Positions 1 to 7,830 of a DNA stretch of 25,746 nucleotides are shown here, in pieces. Origin of the DNA: Brevundimonas sp. UBA986 (GTDB taxonomy: Bacteria > Pseudomonadota > Alphaproteobacteria > Caulobacterales > Caulobacteraceae); NCBI GenBank assembly GCA_002292165.1, contig DBBK01000024.1, positions 14,214-39,959 on the forward strand. The letters are read 5' to 3'. A program made the translations under genes and the position numbers. The notes under the pieces are model-generated. The model was not told the DNA's origin. It ran no database searches and saw only the letters and a list, made by a program, of their open reading frames with translations. Each line of letters starts with the position of its first letter. Position 1 is the first letter of the stretch.

Positions 1-32
1 AGAATTGTGGGGTTCAAATCCCTACCCGGGCA
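1..32 (+). tRNA. tRNA 3' end (partial, possibly tRNA-Leu)
   Basis: The window opens inside a tRNA gene. Visible are a T arm (stem 8-12 paired with 20-24, loop TTCAAAT), the 3' strand of the acceptor stem (CCCGGGC, 25-31) and discriminator A at 32. The anticodon lies outside the window, so identity cannot be read. A GCCCGGG/CCCGGGC acceptor with discriminator A is common in tRNA-Leu, and the AATT before the T arm could be the end of a long variable arm, but this is a guess. CCA is not encoded: the sequence runs into C and seven Ts (34-40), which may help terminate transcription. Confidence 0.7.
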
Positions 33-38
33 CTTTTT

Positions 39-67
39 TTGAACAATAAACATTTATGCTTTATAAT
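39..67 (+). promoter_or_regulatory. Sigma-70-type promoter of tRNA-Arg
   Basis: TTGAAC (39-44) and TATAAT (62-67) are separated by 17 bp. The expected start site is about 74-75, seven or eight bases before the mature tRNA at 82. This is a near-consensus housekeeping promoter in a conspicuously AT-rich stretch, so the tRNA-Arg is probably transcribed independently of the upstream tRNA. Confidence 0.7.
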
Positions 68-81
68 ACTATAACGAATAT

Positions 82-158
82 GCACCCATAGCTCAGCTGG
101 ATAGAGCGTTGCCCTCCGAAGGCAAAGGTCACACGTTCGAATCGTGTCGGGTGCGCCA
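82..158 (+). tRNA. tRNA-Arg (anticodon CCG)
   Basis: Full cloverleaf: acceptor GCACCCA (82-88) with CGGGTGC, D arm GCTC...GAGC, anticodon stem TTGCC/GGCAA around loop CTCCGAA (anticodon CCG, reads CGG), T arm ACACG-TTCGAAT-CGTGT, discriminator G, and encoded CCA at 156-158. One oddity is that position 7 is A facing C66, so the last acceptor pair is an A-C mismatch where G-C is expected. Confidence 0.95.
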
Positions 159-253
159 TTTTCCCCTTTTAAAAAAGATAGTTACCGATCCTGCATCGTC
201 CCTGTAGGGCCGAATGGCTTTGGCGGGCGCCGTCGTAAGTCGTCCCTGGTCGA

Positions 254-1504
254 TCAGGCGGCGTCTTTCCGGGCTGTTCCGGCTTCGGCCTGACGCAGCG
301 CCGCCTCGGCCAATGGCAGATAGTCCCGGGTCACGGGCACGTTCTCCTGCCGGCGCGCCAACTGAAGTTGGAAGATGACGATGTCCTCATGGCGGAAGGC
401 CGCCTCTGACAGCGACAGATAGAATTCCCACATCCGGCAGAAGCGAGCGTCGAACATGGCTTCAGCCTCCGCGCGGCGCGCGTCGAAGGCGTCGTGCCAG
501 GCGCGCAGTGTCTTCGCATAGTGAAGTCGAAGCACCTCGACGTCCGTGACCACCAATCCGGAGCGTTCGATCGCCGGCGCCAGGTCCGACAGCGACGGCA
601 GGTGACCTCCCGGGAAGATGTAGCGGGTCATCCACGGGTTGGTCACCGTGGGTTCGTCCGACGATCCGATGGTGTGCAACAGCATGACACCGTCCTCGGT
701 CAGCCGCTCGCGGCAGGTGGCGAAGAAGGTGTCGTAGAAGTTCAGGCCGACATGCTCGAACATTCCCACCGACACGATCCGGTCAAAGGTTTCGGGCACG
801 GCGCGGTAGTCCTGGATACGGAAGTCCAGCCGATCTCCGCGTGGTGACCGGCTGGCTCGCGAACGCGCCCGGGCAAGCTGTTCCTCCGACAAGGTGACGC
901 CGACCACCGAGGCGGCGTCCGCGACCTCGGCCAGATACAGGCCCAACCCGCCCCAACCGCAACCGATGTCCAGAACCCGGTCCCCGGGACGAACCAGAAG
1001 CTTGGCCGCGATATGGCGCTTCTTGGCCAGTTGGGCGTCGGCCAGACTCTGATCGTCGCTCTCGAAATAGGCGCAGGAATACTGCCAGTCGGGATCGAGG
1101 AAGAGGGCGTAGAAGTCGTCACCGAGGTCATAGTGGTGGGCGACGTTGCGGCGTGACTGGCCGGGCAGGTTCTGCTGCCTCCACAACGACCAGGCCCGAC
1201 GGCTGCGTTCGATGAACCGCTCGAGCGGTTTGCGGGGTTCCGAAGGCTGGCTCATGATCAGGCAGAGCAGGTCATAGACCGTGCCTTGCTCCATGATCAT
1301 CCGACCGTCGGTAAAGGCCTCGCCCAGCCGCAGGTCGGGGTTGGTCAGCACACCGATGATGCTGCCGCGATCGGTGAAGCGGATGCGGACAGGCTGTCCG
1401 CTCCCGTCGCCGAACGCCAGCGCCTCGCCGCCCGGCAGAAGCACCGTCAAACGGCCCGTCCGGACCACCGAAGCGAATGCCTTGTTCACCAGCCAGGTCA
1501 GCAT
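254..1504 (-). CDS. cfa: Cyclopropane-fatty-acyl-phospholipid synthase family methyltransferase
   Basis: A 416-aa SAM-dependent enzyme predicted to add a methylene bridge from SAM across double bonds of unsaturated acyl chains in membrane phospholipids. Visible family features are HHYDLGDDFY (about 123-132), QYSCAYF around Cys144 (the position of the conserved active-site Cys of Cfa), the SAM-binding motif VLDIGCGWGG (177-186), MFEHVG with His251, and HYAKTLRAWHD near the C-terminus. Length matches the 380-420 aa family. It is the last gene of the sigma/FecR/receptor operon, starting 18 bp after the receptor stop. That position suggests membrane-lipid modification is switched on together with the receptor. 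A close relative with another methyl-transfer product cannot be excluded. Confidence 0.9.
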   Translation of the reverse strand: MLTWLVNKAFASVVRTGRLTVLLPGGEALAFGDGSGQPVRIRFTDRGSIIGVLTNPDLRLGEAFTDGRMIMEQGTVYDLLCLIMSQPSEPRKPLERFIERSRRAWSLWRQQNLPGQSRRNVAHHYDLGDDFYALFLDPDWQYSCAYFESDDQSLADAQLAKKRHIAAKLLVRPGDRVLDIGCGWGGLGLYLAEVADAASVVGVTLSEEQLARARSRASRSPRGDRLDFRIQDYRAVPETFDRIVSVGMFEHVGLNFYDTFFATCRERLTEDGVMLLHTIGSSDEPTVTNPWMTRYIFPGGHLPSLSDLAPAIERSGLVVTDVEVLRLHYAKTLRAWHDAFDARRAEAEAMFDARFCRMWEFYLSLSEAAFRHEDIVIFQLQLARRQENVPVTRDYLPLAEAALRQAEAGTARKDAA

Positions 1505-1522
1505 GACTGCACAGCTTTCCGA

Positions 1523-3949
1523 TTATCTGAAGATGTTGACCGAGAGGCCCACGGTGCGTGGGCGCAAGGGCGTGACGGCGGCGGCGTCCGCGAGGCGGAA
1601 CGGGTCGCCGAACGAGAAGGTGTTCGCCCGGCTGTCCAACGGGTTGTCGACAAAGGCCGTGATCGACCAGTCGTCGCGTGACAGCCCCAGGGCGATCCGT
1701 CCGGTGGCGTAATCGCCCATCCGGTAGCGGTCCTCGCCGGAGAAGGTCAGGCGCGAGGCTCCCACATAGGTCAGGTTGGCGTTCCCCGAGAGCGTAAAGC
1801 CCTTGTCCAGCGCTTTGCGATACTGAAGGGCGATGTTGGCCGAAAAGCCGGGCACGCCGGGAAGGCCGGAATCCCCGCGGGAATCGAAATCGGGGCTGGG
1901 CGTCGTGATCTGGGGATCGTCCAGGACCGCATTGCCGCGCAGCGCCCAGTCGTCCGTGACCTGCCAGGCCGCCTCGACTTCGACACCGTCGTTGGCCCCG
2001 TTGCCGACGTTGACGGCATAGGCGAGGCCGCTGGGCAGGAATTGGTCGCTCTGGATATCGCTCCATGTCGAATGGAACAGGGCGATGCGGGCGGTGGCGC
2101 GTCCATCCAGAAACGAGGATTTGGCGCCGATCTCGTAGTTCCACAGCTCGTCCGGCAGATACTCCCGCGCAGGCGACCCCGGGCCGCCGTCGAAGACCTG
2201 CCCGATGGGGCCGGCGGTGTTGAACCCTCCGGCGCGATACCCCTGCGAGACCTGGGCGTAGAGGTTGATCTGCTCACCCAGACGGTAGGCCAGACCAAGC
2301 TTCGGAGAGAAGCCGGACGCGGTGTCGCTGGCGGCGAACCGGCGCTCCGTTCCGGCCTGGCCCACGATGGAGTCGACGTCGTAGTCGAAGTTGAAATACC
2401 GGACGCCGGCGGTCGCGGTCAGCCGATCGGTCAGGTCGAACACGATCTCGCCGAAGGCGGCGATGTCGTTCAGGGTGTCGGCGCGATCCTCGTCATAGAT
2501 TTCGGCGCGGGTCGGGGTGAGTTGCGACAGCAGGGTCGAACTGGTGGTGGTGCTGGTCGAGGCGAATCCGCCCGCGAGCCACCGCAACCGCCGGTCCTGT
2601 GGCGAGGAGACGGTGAGTTCGGCCACGAGCAGGTCGATGGCCTTGCTCTCGTCCAGCGCGCCCGTTCGTCCGGTGGAACCGAAGGCGGGCAGGGCGGCGG
2701 AGGCGTCGTAGCGGCTGTCGAAATGGTGACTGACCTCGGCGACGGAGGCGACGACCCGTCCCCACGACCCGCCGCCCTCGATCGTGGCGTAGAGTTCGTC
2801 GAAATCGTTGTCGTGCGGCTCCCGCACCAGATTGCGCCGTTTCAGGGCGCCGTTCTGACGCTGGCCGTAGTGGGTGTCGTCGGTATTGATCGACTGGTGA
2901 ACCAGGCCGCCGGTCAGGGTCCAGTCGGGATTGATGCGCGCCGAGACCGCCAGACGGGCGCCGTCGCGCTGGCCGCTGTTGACGTTTCGCCCCAGGTTGA
3001 GATCGTCGACATAGCCGCTGAAGGTCTCCCGGTAGACGTCCGCGCGAACCGCGACCCGGTCGTCAAACAACGGCTTGTTTGCGATGACCGACAGGTCGGT
3101 GTTCAGTCCTCCGGATTCAGTGATGGACCCCGTCGCGTCCAGGGCCAGGGACGGCAGGTCAAAGGAGGGGCGACGGGTGACCATTCGGACCACGCCGCCG
3201 ATCGGCCCCGTGCCGTAGAGCGTGCCCTGGGGCCCACGCAGAACCTCGACGCGGTCGATGTCGATCAGCTTCAGATCGGGGTCCGGAGCATTGTAGGTCA
3301 CCGGAACGAAGTCGAGATACAGGGCCACCGTCGACTGGGTAAGGCCTGTGAAAGCGCCGTCTGACAGGCCTCTCAGGAAGATTTTGTTGCGGCCCGGCCC
3401 CAGGTTGGTGACCGTCATTCCCGAGACGAGGCCGGCCAGACCATTGACGTCCTCGATCCCGGCGTCCCGGACCTGGGCGCCTGTAACTGCTGTGATGGCC
3501 GTGGGCGACCGCAGGGGAAACTCCGGACGGCGGCCGCCGGTGACGACGACATCGCTGACCTGCGACACGATATCGACGGCGGGCTCGGGAGGCGGAGGTA
3601 TTGACGGATGAGAGGCGGGGCGTGGCGGCGGGGCGCTGCGCACGGTGACGGCGCCGTCCCGACGGATGGTGAAGGCGCAACCTGATCCCTGCAACAGACG
3701 GGTCAGGGCCGCATCCAGTGTCATCGAGCCGACGATGCGCGGCGACCGGCCCCTGCAGGCGGCGACCTCGCCGCCCAGTGACAGCTGGGCCTGCAAGCCC
3801 AGTTCCAGCAGCGCGGTGGAGACGCGCTGTGCGGGGATGTTGAACGAGATCGTCCGGGGCGCCGCCTCGACCGGAGGCGCGACCGCCCATCCCAGCGCCA
3901 TCAGGGTCGCGCCGAACACCGCGTTTCGCCGGACCTCAGTGCGTGGCAC
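1523..3949 (-). CDS. TonB-dependent receptor with N-terminal signalling (STN) domain, FecA-like transducer
   Basis: An 808-aa outer-membrane receptor. In order: signal peptide (about 1-29, ending VEAA), STN signalling domain (about 33-104, ISFNIPAQ...), a Pro-rich linker (106-124), a TonB box-like DVVVTG (133-138), a plug domain with VEVLRGPQGTLYG, and a 22-strand-type barrel ending in the C-terminal aromatic/basic pattern SVNIFR. The STN domain is what FecA-type transducers use to contact a FecR anti-sigma, and one is encoded immediately upstream. The start is GTG at 3949, which overlaps the fecR stop by 14 bp; this is the only start that keeps the signal peptide intact. The ligand is unknown: siderophore, haem, glycan or another surface ligand are all possible. 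Confidence 0.92.
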   Translation of the reverse strand: MPRTEVRRNAVFGATLMALGWAVAPPVEAAPRTISFNIPAQRVSTALLELGLQAQLSLGGEVAACRGRSPRIVGSMTLDAALTRLLQGSGCAFTIRRDGAVTVRSAPPPRPASHPSIPPPPEPAVDIVSQVSDVVVTGGRRPEFPLRSPTAITAVTGAQVRDAGIEDVNGLAGLVSGMTVTNLGPGRNKIFLRGLSDGAFTGLTQSTVALYLDFVPVTYNAPDPDLKLIDIDRVEVLRGPQGTLYGTGPIGGVVRMVTRRPSFDLPSLALDATGSITESGGLNTDLSVIANKPLFDDRVAVRADVYRETFSGYVDDLNLGRNVNSGQRDGARLAVSARINPDWTLTGGLVHQSINTDDTHYGQRQNGALKRRNLVREPHDNDFDELYATIEGGGSWGRVVASVAEVSHHFDSRYDASAALPAFGSTGRTGALDESKAIDLLVAELTVSSPQDRRLRWLAGGFASTSTTTSSTLLSQLTPTRAEIYDEDRADTLNDIAAFGEIVFDLTDRLTATAGVRYFNFDYDVDSIVGQAGTERRFAASDTASGFSPKLGLAYRLGEQINLYAQVSQGYRAGGFNTAGPIGQVFDGGPGSPAREYLPDELWNYEIGAKSSFLDGRATARIALFHSTWSDIQSDQFLPSGLAYAVNVGNGANDGVEVEAAWQVTDDWALRGNAVLDDPQITTPSPDFDSRGDSGLPGVPGFSANIALQYRKALDKGFTLSGNANLTYVGASRLTFSGEDRYRMGDYATGRIALGLSRDDWSITAFVDNPLDSRANTFSFGDPFRLADAAAVTPLRPRTVGLSVNIFR

Positions 3950-4913
3950 GTTTGCGCAGACGCAGTTCCGGAGAGGTCGTGTCGCGCTCGACCGGCAGGA
4001 AGCTGGTCAACTGGCCGATCATGGCCGCCTCGTCGCCGAGCCTCAAGGTGCCGGTGAAGCGCACGGCGCCGGCATCAGGGGTGACCAGCAGCGGATGCAC
4101 GGTGTAACGCGAGATATCTGCCGCCACCTCCGACAGGGGCCGGTCCTCATAGACAAGGACGCCGCGTCGCCAGCCCGAGATCTGACCAGGATTGACCCGA
4201 CGTGTCGTGGCCGGGCCGGTTCCGGTCTGGGCGACGCTCTGGCCTGCGACCAGTCTGACAGTCGGCGATCCGCCGGCGGGGGTTACGGCGACGACGCCGC
4301 GCTCAACACCCACCGCAAAGCGATCTTCGTGGTTGAGGACATTGAATGCGGTGCCCAATACCCGAACAGAACGAGCGCCGGCCCGAATCTCGAACGGCTT
4401 CGAAGGGTCATGGGTGACATCAAACGCGGCCTCTCCGTCGCCCAGGGTGACCGAGCGGCGGTCCCGGCCCATGCGTACGGTCAGGTCAGTGTCGCGGTTG
4501 AGATAGATGTGGGTGCCGTCCTTAAGCGCCACGGTCATGGGCGCCGTTGTCGTCTGGTAGGTTTGCAGTCCCCCCTGGCCGGACAGGGACGGCCAAAGGC
4601 CGATGGTCAGCACTGCAGCGGCCGCCGCCGCCACTCCGGGAACCAGCCAGGCCGGGCGGCGGCGTCTGCGCGCCTCCGGGCCCCGCAGGACGACTTCGTC
4701 GTTCGCGGCCACGATCTCGGGAACGGCCACCGGTTCGGGCGTGCTCCCCATGACGATCCAGGCTTCCTCGACCCGGTCATAGGCATGACGGTGCGCGGGA
4801 TCTTCTTCCAGCCAGTCGGAGAAGGCGTTCCATTCGGCGTCGGACGCAGCCTCGTCCTGCAGGCGGATATGCCAGCGGGACGCCTCGGCGATCTGTTCTC
4901 GGGTCGGGGTCAT
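3936..4913 (-). CDS. FecR-family anti-sigma factor
   Basis: A 325-aa single-pass inner-membrane regulator. The N-terminal cytoplasmic part (about 1-60, with EASRWHIRLQDE and WLEEDPAHRHAYDRVEEAW) is the DUF4880/FecR N-terminal type that holds the sigma factor. A basic stretch RRRRR (about 82-86) precedes one transmembrane helix (about 88-107). The periplasmic FecR domain follows (about 116-210), then a C-terminal STN-like region (about 250-325). It lies between the sigma gene (109-bp gap) and the receptor (14-bp overlap), the usual order for cell-surface signalling. Ligand-bound receptor would signal through this protein to release the sigma factor. No strong ribosome site is visible at the ATG. 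Confidence 0.92.
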   Translation of the reverse strand: MTPTREQIAEASRWHIRLQDEAASDAEWNAFSDWLEEDPAHRHAYDRVEEAWIVMGSTPEPVAVPEIVAANDEVVLRGPEARRRRRPAWLVPGVAAAAAAVLTIGLWPSLSGQGGLQTYQTTTAPMTVALKDGTHIYLNRDTDLTVRMGRDRRSVTLGDGEAAFDVTHDPSKPFEIRAGARSVRVLGTAFNVLNHEDRFAVGVERGVVAVTPAGGSPTVRLVAGQSVAQTGTGPATTRRVNPGQISGWRRGVLVYEDRPLSEVAADISRYTVHPLLVTPDAGAVRFTGTLRLGDEAAMIGQLTSFLPVERDTTSPELRLRKRATH

Positions 4914-5022
4914 GATGCTGCGGACCGGGTCGATACGGCGTCGGAAGACGTCTTATGCATAGACGAAGACCGGCGAGCCCTACCCCATGCGGTTTTGACG
5001 CTCTGTGGCGAAAGAGTGACGG

Positions 5023-5616
5023 TCATGGCCGCACCTTCGCGGCCAGAGCCTGCAGCGCGTCCGACATATGCTTCTCCACCGAACTCTGGGAGATGCCGAG
5101 CGCGACCGCCACTCCGGCGTAGGTGACCCCGTCGAATTTGTGCATCCGGAAGATCTGCTGGGTGCGTCTCGGCAAACGCTCAAGCTCGGCCATCAGCAGC
5201 GCCAGCTTCTGACGGTGTTCGACGACCTTGTCCGCCGAAGGCGCGTCGTCGATGTCCTCGACCGGGCCGGTCGTATAGTTGGCCAGCCGCCAGGCATGGT
5301 CGCGCGAGACCGACTGCACGCGCGAGCGCCAGCGATCGGTCAACAGGTTGGAGGCCAACCGGAACAGATAGCCGCCCAGGTTCTCGACCTCGGCGCCGAC
5401 CTCGGCGACGGCGACCTTCAGATACAGCTCCTGCAGAAAGTCCTCGACCTCGGCGCTGTCGCCGAGACGGGCGCGGAAGAAGCGGGCGAGGCTGTCACGC
5501 CTCGCGAAATAGGCAGCCACCAGAGGGGGCGCATCGGGCGCAATCACATCCAGGATCCGGGCTGACGTCTCGTTCGGGTTGTGGACATCGGTCGCGTCGC
5601 AGCAAGGCCTTTCCAT
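5023..5616 (-). CDS. ECF RNA polymerase sigma factor, FecI-like
   Basis: A sigma-70 family factor of the ECF type: region 2 (DSAEVEDFLQELYLKV, then YLFRLASNLLTDRWRSR) and region 4 helix-turn-helix (LPRRTQQIF...YAGVAVALGISQSSVEKHM). It probably directs transcription of the downstream receptor operon when released by the FecR partner. The start is uncertain. ATG at 5616 gives 197 aa, but the first 23 residues have no family resemblance and no good ribosome site precedes them. A GTG at 5547 would give 174 aa, closer to FecI (~173 aa), and would leave the A-rich sequence near 5625-5638 as upstream promoter DNA. Confidence 0.88.
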   Translation of the reverse strand: MERPCCDATDVHNPNETSARILDVIAPDAPPLVAAYFARRDSLARFFRARLGDSAEVEDFLQELYLKVAVAEVGAEVENLGGYLFRLASNLLTDRWRSRVQSVSRDHAWRLANYTTGPVEDIDDAPSADKVVEHRQKLALLMAELERLPRRTQQIFRMHKFDGVTYAGVAVALGISQSSVEKHMSDALQALAAKVRP

Positions 5617-5704
5617 GGCCCGCAACTTTTTTTGAGGCAAGCCGAAAGGGCCTCCGTCAGCCACATCAGGACCGCAAGAGGCGGTCGCTCGTGAGGCGTA
5701 TTCC
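5617..5704. promoter_or_regulatory. Divergent promoter region between sigma factor and biosynthetic operon
   Basis: The 88 bp must carry the start signals of both divergent operons. Visible are a T7 run (5627-5633, A7 on the sigma strand), a short inverted repeat ACCGC/GCGGT (5671-5675 and 5681-5685), and a GAGG ribosome site (5693-5696) for the plus-strand gene. No convincing -35/-10 pair was found, so an alternative sigma factor, possibly the adjacent one, may be used. Confidence 0.4.
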
Positions 5705-6400
5705 ATGCGTATCTTCTGCGACTTCGACGGAACCATCAGCCGTAAGGACACCACTGACACGGTACTTTCCGCCCTTGGCGATCCCGCCTGGCGCGCCCTG
5801 GAGGACGAGTGGGAGGCGGGCACGCTTTCGGCCGCCGACTGCATGCGTCGCCAGATTGCGCTCGTCGGCGGAACGGACGCGGATCTGGACGCGGTGCTGG
5901 ACGGGATCGAGATCGATCCCGGGTTCGTAGACTTCATCGCATGGGCGCGGGCGCAGGAGTTCGAGGTCACCATTCTCAGCGACGGCGTCGACTATTTCAT
6001 CACCCGTCTGCTCGGCCGCGTGGGGCTGGACGATCTGACCATCGTCGCCAACCGCCTCGCCGGAGAGCCGGGCGCCCGGGAACTCTACCAGCCCTGGGCG
6101 CGCCATGGCTGCGCGGCGGCGTCCGGAGTCTGCAAATGTGAGGCGGTCCGGCCCAAGCCGTTCCGGCGCGATCCCGTCGTCTTCATCGGTGATGGCCGCT
6201 CGGACTTCTGCGTCTCCGGCCGTGTGGACATCCTCTTCGCCAAGGACCGGCTGGCCGAATACGCCGCCGGCCGAAATCGTCCTTTCCACCCGTTTGAAAC
6301 CTTCGCCGACGTCACCGCGGCGCTGGAAGCCCTGGTGGATGTGAGCACGCCGAAGTTCGCCGCCCCGATCTATGCCGCGCCCAAACACGCCTCCCTCTGA
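5705..6400 (+). CDS. HAD-IB phosphatase, MtnX-like
   Basis: A 231-aa haloacid-dehalogenase phosphohydrolase, predicted to remove phosphate from a small metabolite. HAD motif I is FCDFDGT (Asp6 nucleophile, Asp8), motif II is LSDG (Ser92), motif III Lys is near 149-151, and motif IV is GDGRSD (Asp163, Asp167). A W-x-H-x-C...G-x-C-K segment (Trp131 to Lys144, Cys136/143/145) resembles the Cys-containing cap of MtnX-type phosphatases, so it may bind a metal. No methionine-salvage genes lie nearby, so the substrate is unlikely to be that of MtnX itself. It is the first gene of a 12-gene operon, with ATG at 5705 preceded by GAGG at 8-bp spacing. A phosphoserine phosphatase-like role is the alternative. 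Confidence 0.85.
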   Translation: MRIFCDFDGTISRKDTTDTVLSALGDPAWRALEDEWEAGTLSAADCMRRQIALVGGTDADLDAVLDGIEIDPGFVDFIAWARAQEFEVTILSDGVDYFITRLLGRVGLDDLTIVANRLAGEPGARELYQPWARHGCAAASGVCKCEAVRPKPFRRDPVVFIGDGRSDFCVSGRVDILFAKDRLAEYAAGRNRPFHPFETFADVTAALEALVDVSTPKFAAPIYAAPKHASL

Positions 6401-6414
6401 ACGGACTCCCCTTG

Positions 6415-7830
6415 ATGTACGACACCCTCAAATCGCCGGTCACGCCGGCGACGCCCCTGATTGACGAGACGGAACTGCGCCGGCTTGAAGCCGAGTATTG
6501 TTCGCGGGGCGACACCGTCCACTACATGGCCGACCCGAAATTCTTCGACGGCTGCGAAGGCTCATACATGTTCGACGCGGCGGGCAACCGCTTCCTCGAC
6601 CTGCAGATGTGGTACTCGGCCGTCAATTTCGGCTACCGCAACCCGCGCCTGAACGCCGTCGCCCACCGCCAGCTCGACACCCTGCCGCAGGTCGCGTCCC
6701 AGTATCTGCATCGTGAGAAGGTCGAACTGGCCGCCATGATCGCCCAGGACGCCGAGCGCAAATTCGGTCACAAGGGCCGGGTTCATTTCAATGTCGGCGG
6801 CGCCCAGGCGGTCGAGGACTCGCTGAAGCTGGTCCGCAACGCCTCGAACGGCAAGCAGCTGATGTTCGCCTTCGAAGGCGGCTATCACGGCCGCACCTTG
6901 GGCGCTTCGGCGATCACCTCGTCCTACCGCTATCGCCGCCGCTTCGGCCATTTCGGCGACCGGGCCCAGTTCATCGAATTCCCGTATCACTTCCGCGGCC
7001 CCAAGGGGATGACCAAGGAGGAGTACGGCCACTACTGCGTGCAGAAGTTCGCCCGCCTGTTTGAGACCGAATACAACGGCGTCCTCGACATCAAGACGGG
7101 TCAGGCCGAATACGCCGCCTTCTACATCGAACCGATCCAGGGCACCGGCGGGTACGTCATCCCGCCGCCGAACTTCTTCATCGAGCTGAAGAAGGTGCTG
7201 GACCAGCACGGCATCCTGCTGGTCGTCGACGAGATCCAGATGGGAATGTTCCGCACCGGAAAGCTCTGGTCGATCGAACATTTCGGCGTCGAGCCCGACG
7301 TCCTGGTCTTCGGCAAGGCCCTGACCAACGGCCTGAACCCGCTGTCGGGCGTCTGGGCGAAGGAGGCCCTGATCAGCCCGGAGATGTTCCCGCCCGGATC
7401 GACCCACTCGACCTTCAACTCCAATCCCATGGGAACGTCCGTCGCGCTTGAGGCCCTGAAGATGGTCTCAGAGGTCGATTACGGCGCCCAGGTCATGGAG
7501 AAGGGCGCCTACTTCCTGGAAGGCCTGAAAGACCTCCAGAAGCGCTGGCCGCAGATCGGTGATGTCGATGGCCTCGGTCTGGCCCTTCGCTGCGAGATTT
7601 GCGAGGCCGACGGCTTCACCCCCAACAAGAAGCTCCTCGACCTGATGGCCGACGAGGGGATGAAGGCTGACCTGAAGGCGAAGAGCGGGACCTACGGCCT
7701 CATCCTCGACGTCGGCGGCTACTACAAGAACGTCATCACCCTGGCGCCGTCGCTGGAGATCACTCACGAGGAGATCGACCTGGCGATCGAACTGCTCGAC
7801 CTGTTGCTGCGCCGATGCACGGCCGACTGA
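6415..7830 (+). CDS. Class III (fold type I) PLP-dependent aminotransferase
   Basis: A 471-aa enzyme of the acetylornithine/ornithine/omega-amino aminotransferase class. Visible features are VGGAQAVEDSLKLVR (phosphate-binding region, about 127-141), EGGYHGRT (154-161), the EPIQGTGGY segment (239-247), the cofactor Asp in VDEIQ (Asp272) and the Schiff-base Lys in VFGKALTNG (Lys301). It should transfer an amino group between an amine or amino acid and a keto/aldehyde acceptor. The operon context, next to a phosphatase, an arginase-fold enzyme and an acyltransferase, indicates specialised rather than core metabolism. ATG at 6415 lies 14 bp after the phosphatase stop. The substrate cannot be read from sequence; ornithine, diamine or omega-amino acids are family possibilities. 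Confidence 0.9.
   Translation: MYDTLKSPVTPATPLIDETELRRLEAEYCSRGDTVHYMADPKFFDGCEGSYMFDAAGNRFLDLQMWYSAVNFGYRNPRLNAVAHRQLDTLPQVASQYLHREKVELAAMIAQDAERKFGHKGRVHFNVGGAQAVEDSLKLVRNASNGKQLMFAFEGGYHGRTLGASAITSSYRYRRRFGHFGDRAQFIEFPYHFRGPKGMTKEEYGHYCVQKFARLFETEYNGVLDIKTGQAEYAAFYIEPIQGTGGYVIPPPNFFIELKKVLDQHGILLVVDEIQMGMFRTGKLWSIEHFGVEPDVLVFGKALTNGLNPLSGVWAKEALISPEMFPPGSTHSTFNSNPMGTSVALEALKMVSEVDYGAQVMEKGAYFLEGLKDLQKRWPQIGDVDGLGLALRCEICEADGFTPNKKLLDLMADEGMKADLKAKSGTYGLILDVGGYYKNVITLAPSLEITHEEIDLAIELLDLLLRRCTAD

Noticed and set aside
188..214. CCCTGTAGGG palindrome as terminator of cfa or tRNA-Arg
   Set aside because: The stem is only four pairs and no convincing T tract follows directly on either strand.
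2042..5126. Long plus-strand reading frames (440 and 493 codons) opposite the receptor and fecR genes
   Set aside because: They are antisense to genes with clear domains; their proteins are low-complexity (Gly, Arg, Asp rich) with no motifs, as expected for shadow frames in GC-rich DNA.
5671..5685. ACCGC/GCGGT inverted repeat as an operator or terminator
   Set aside because: Five base pairs in GC-rich DNA is not above chance and no T run follows.
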